This document shows positions 4,461 through 6,554 of a DNA stretch of 6,554 nt, piece by piece. How positions within the stretch are numbered: the stretch's first letter is position 1; every line of letters starts with the position of its first letter. The DNA is from JBOFMT01 sp051658525. GTDB taxonomy: Bacteria > Bacillota_I > Bacilli_A > Erysipelotrichales > Erysipelotrichaceae. The translations under genes were made by a program, and so were the position numbers. The stretch is taken from positions 1 through 6,554 of the forward strand of contig JBOFMT010000028.1 of assembly GCA_051658525.1 (NCBI GenBank), in the 5' to 3' direction. The notes beneath the pieces were generated by a model. It ran no database searches. It worked only from the letters and a program-made list of their open reading frames with translations, and was not told the origin of the DNA.

Positions 4461-5171
4461 ATGAGATTAGCACTCATTGGAGATATACATAGTAATGTTT
4501 ATGCATTACAAAGTGTATTAGAACATATTGAAACCCAAGATGTGGATGCGATCTTATGTGCTGGAGATTTGGTTGGTTATTTACCATTTCCCAATAAAGT
4601 GATTGAGCTCTTACGGAATGCTGGTGTTGTTTGTGTTCAAGGAAATCATGATGAACGTATTGCTAAGATGGAACGCGAAACGATGGCGGATTTGGATGTA
4701 TGCAGTGATGCTGAAGTTCAAGCAAAGGCGAGCGCTCGCTACACCAATGCGATGTTAACACAAGAACATCATGCGTTTTTACGCTATTTACCAACATCAC
4801 TCACACTGACCTTTGAACAGTATTCTTTGTTACTTGTACATGGCAGTCCAAACAGCAATACCGAGTATGTATATGAAGATAGTGATGTGGAGCCTTGGTT
4901 ACAAGAAACTAGTGCTGATATCATTGTATGCGCTCATACGCATATTCCATATCACCGTGAAGTGGGCGGTAAAACCATCATCAATACCGGTAGCGTCGGT
5001 AAACCGAAAATAGGGAAGCCGGAAGCTAATTATATTGTTTTGGATTGTAAGGAAAGCATCGAAACGACGATTCACTCGATTCCTTATGATGTAGAAGCAA
5101 TGGTAAAAGCGATTGAAAACAATCGCATGATAGCAAATGAATTGATCCCGGCATTACGCGAAGGACGATAA
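4461..5171 (+). CDS. calcineurin-like metallophosphoesterase
   Basis: This 236-residue protein has all motifs of the binuclear-metal phosphoesterase fold: GDIHSN (Asp8, His10), GDLVGY (Asp36), GNHDE (Asn62, His63), VHGSP (His127) and CAHTHIPY (His159, His161), followed by NTGSVGKP (175-182). The pattern MRLALIGDIHSN...GDLVGYLPFPN plus NTGSVG places it in the prokaryotic Metallophos_2 / YfcE-like group with COG0639-type members, normally about 240 residues. Members hydrolyse phosphomonoesters or phosphodiesters using Mn, Fe or Zn; the physiological substrate is not predictable. It is cytosolic with no signal peptide and no missing catalytic residue. It is translated from a ribosome binding site inside the preceding winged-helix gene and ends at a terminator, so the two form a two-gene operon. 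Confidence 0.92.
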   Translation: MRLALIGDIHSNVYALQSVLEHIETQDVDAILCAGDLVGYLPFPNKVIELLRNAGVVCVQGNHDERIAKMERETMADLDVCSDAEVQAKASARYTNAMLTQEHHAFLRYLPTSLTLTFEQYSLLLVHGSPNSNTEYVYEDSDVEPWLQETSADIIVCAHTHIPYHREVGGKTIINTGSVGKPKIGKPEANYIVLDCKESIETTIHSIPYDVEAMVKAIENNRMIANELIPALREGR

Positions 5172-5198
5172 GGGTAGTGACAACACTATCTTTTTTTT
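5172..5198 (+). terminator. terminator between phosphoesterase and MFS genes
   Basis: GGTAGTG (5173-5179) pairs with CACTATC (5184-5190), seven pairs with one G-U, around an ACAA loop (5180-5183), followed by eight T (5191-5198). The adjacent 5170-5172 can pair with 5191-5193. The T-tract is followed at once by the MFS ribosome binding site. Confidence 0.8.
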
Positions 5199-5204
5199 GG
5201 AGGA
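5199..5204 (+). promoter_or_regulatory. MFS ribosome binding site abutting the terminator
   Basis: GGAGGA starts on the base after the terminator T-tract and lies four bases before the MFS ATG at 5209. No room is left for a separate promoter between the hairpin and the gene, so the MFS message must start within or upstream of the hairpin, or arise by readthrough. Confidence 0.75.
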
Positions 5205-5208
5205 ATAG

Positions 5209-6357
5209 ATGAAAAACAAACAAACATGGTTTTTATGGATCCTTTTTGGAACCTTTATAGCTCTTGGATTACCAGATACGGGATTTGGGGTTGCTTGGAA
5301 TGAAATGCGCTTAAGCTTTTCGATGCCACTGGAAGCTGCGGGAATACTATCGGCAATCGTGATTGCTTGCGGAGCGATGAGTGGATTTTTTACCGCAAAA
5401 CTCATTGCGCGTTTGGGAACAGGAACCCTAACTGCCATCTCAACACTAGCTACCGCTTTAGCGATTGTTGGCTATAGTTTTGCGCCGAATTTTATGATTG
5501 TCGTATTGTGGTCGATTCCACTCGGTTTTGGTGCCGGTGCAGTAGATGCAGCCCTCAATATCTATGCTGCTCAACACTTATCAAGCAAACATATGAACTG
5601 GCTACATAGTTGTTGGGGAATTGGTGCTACGCTTTCTCCCATGATCATCACCTTTGGACTCTCCCGTTTTCACTCCTGGCGTGCAGGTTATCTCATGATT
5701 GGAGTTTTGGTTTTCGCATTATCCATCTTAATTTGGAGTAACCTTAAGCTTTGGAAAGCTTCTCCTACAAAGCAAGTAACGACAAGTTATATACCAAAAG
5801 AGAACGTCAAGGGGATAGCACCAATGCTATCCATCGTAACATATGTAATTTATGTTGCACTTGAAGGTGGACTTGGGCTTTGGATGAGTGCTTTACTACT
5901 AGAAGCACGAGGATTATCGATTGCGATGAGTGGAACCTTTGTCAGTTGTTATTTCGCAAGTATCATGATAGGGAGATTCTTATTGGGCTTCTTGGCGAAT
6001 CGAATGGGTAATCGCCAATTGATTCAACTGGGGTTGAGTTTGGCTTTATTCGGTAGTTTGTTGTTTTTTAATGCAAGTAATCCATGGATTTACGGAAGTG
6101 GTATCCTATTGCTAGGGTTTGGTTTTGCCCCAATTTATCCATCCCTTATGCATGAGACTTCTGCACGTTATCCACACGTTCAGGCCAATCGCATCATTGG
6201 GTATCAAGTTTCGTTTAGTTATGTATCTAGTTTGATTGTTGTGCCTTTGGTTGGGGTGCTAGCAACAACCTTTGGACTTGAAGTACTTCCACTTTTTGTA
6301 TTTGGATCACTGGTGGGATTAGCGCTTGTGATTGTTGCCCTAAACAAACGAACCTAG
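5209..6357 (+). CDS. MFS transporter, fucose-permease-like group
   Basis: This 382-residue integral membrane protein has about twelve predicted helices (roughly 8-28, 43-65, 71-91, 95-121, 132-152, 158-178, then 205-230, 238-262, 270-287, 293-313, 330-352, 358-378) with the usual loop between the two halves at about 180-203. Typical of the FucP-like branch are LGLPDTGFGVAWNEM (19-33), GAVDAALNIYA (110-120) and WLHSCWGIGATLSP (131-144). GRFLLGFLANRMGNR (255-269) is the motif-A-like loop of the second half. It should act as a proton-coupled or facilitated transporter in the cytoplasmic membrane, importing or exporting a small solute such as a sugar or drug; the substrate cannot be stated. The ATG at 5209 follows GGAGGA (5199-5204). 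I see no clear terminator after it. Confidence 0.9.
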   Translation: MKNKQTWFLWILFGTFIALGLPDTGFGVAWNEMRLSFSMPLEAAGILSAIVIACGAMSGFFTAKLIARLGTGTLTAISTLATALAIVGYSFAPNFMIVVLWSIPLGFGAGAVDAALNIYAAQHLSSKHMNWLHSCWGIGATLSPMIITFGLSRFHSWRAGYLMIGVLVFALSILIWSNLKLWKASPTKQVTTSYIPKENVKGIAPMLSIVTYVIYVALEGGLGLWMSALLLEARGLSIAMSGTFVSCYFASIMIGRFLLGFLANRMGNRQLIQLGLSLALFGSLLFFNASNPWIYGSGILLLGFGFAPIYPSLMHETSARYPHVQANRIIGYQVSFSYVSSLIVVPLVGVLATTFGLEVLPLFVFGSLVGLALVIVALNKRT

Positions 6358-6367
6358 ATAACCTAAA

Positions 6368-6396
6368 TTGACTTTCCCTTATTTACGTTGTACTGT
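6368..6396 (+). promoter_or_regulatory. promoter for the right-edge membrane-protein gene
   Basis: TTGACT (6368-6373) and TACTGT (6391-6396) are separated by 17 bp. The inverted arms TTTCCC (6373-6378) and GGGAAA (6397-6402) bracket the spacer and -10, so a dimeric regulator could bind here (inference). Initiation near 6403 leaves a short leader with GAAGGTG (6405-6411). Confidence 0.6.
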
Positions 6397-6416
6397 GGGA
6401 AAAAGAAGGTGAAAAA

Positions 6417-6554
6417 ATGAAACAACCAGATACACTAAAAGCGTTGCGTGTTATCAATGCTTGTATCGCAGTTCTCTTACTTAATATGTTTGTTACCGCA
6501 CTATTCAATGATTGGATTGATTCGGATGTGTATGAAGTCTTACATATTTATCCT
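6417..6554 (+). CDS. N-terminus of an unidentified membrane protein (partial)
   Basis: The reading frame is open from the ATG at 6417 to the right edge, 46 codons, and its C-terminus lies outside the window. AAGGTG (6406-6411) precedes the start by five bases and a good promoter lies upstream, which supports it as a real gene. The protein opens with a short polar segment, MKQPDTLKALR, then a hydrophobic stretch at about 12-30 (VINACIAVLLLNMFVTALF) that is most likely a first membrane helix, followed by acidic NDWIDSDVYE. I do not recognise the family from this fragment. Confidence 0.7.
   Translation, partial: MKQPDTLKALRVINACIAVLLLNMFVTALFNDWIDSDVYEVLHIYP

Noticed and set aside
5154..5438. 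94-codon open frame on the - strand
   Set aside because: It is antisense to the MFS start and runs through the terminator; its composition is that of a mirrored membrane protein.

Overview
This A+T-rich window looks like an ordinary chromosomal segment of a low-GC Gram-positive bacterium (Bacillota). A Bacilli or Erysipelotrichia-type genome is my best guess, inferred only from gene types (YwbE, an ECF sigma factor with a zf-HC2 anti-sigma partner, HxlR), strong AGGAGG-type ribosome binding sites and TTGACT/TGnTAnnnT promoters. Every gene I can support lies on the + strand. TGA is a normal stop and all tryptophans are TGG, so the standard bacterial code applies. There are no RNA genes, CRISPR arrays, insertion sequences or phage genes.

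Layout: (1) 1-248 has no intact gene. It holds a possible decayed or frameshifted 3' end of an upstream gene, then an extended -10 promoter. (2) ywbE (249-440) has its own terminator. (3) A four-gene run (533-2617) contains an ECF sigma factor, its ATGA-overlapping membrane anti-sigma factor, a DUF2200 protein and an HxlR-type regulator, closed by a 13-bp perfect hairpin. (4) A small nitroreductase (2685-3185) has its likely -10 just downstream of that hairpin. (5) A PhnB-like VOC protein and a DUF1801 protein (3244-4095) abut directly and end in a terminator whose stem contains the second gene's stop codon. (6) A near-consensus promoter drives a small winged-helix protein and a metallophosphoesterase (4175-5171), which look translationally coupled. 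(7) An MFS transporter of the fucose-permease-like type (5209-6357) has its ribosome binding site pressed against the preceding terminator's T-tract. (8) A promoter and the first 46 codons of a membrane protein run off the right edge.

How the genes fit together: the sigma/anti-sigma pair is a classic cell-envelope signalling module. HxlR with a downstream nitroreductase is a familiar pairing in redox or electrophile responses, and the HxlR protein keeps a cysteine at the family's N-terminal redox position. The VOC, DUF1801, DUF2200 and YwbE proteins are small, widely conserved families of poorly known function. I did not find a clear, previously undescribed multi-gene system. The points most worth a second look are the sigma/anti-sigma/DUF2200/HxlR operon, the hairpin between hxlR and the nitroreductase that could serve as terminator and operator, the winged-helix/phosphoesterase pair, and the terminator abutting the MFS ribosome binding site.
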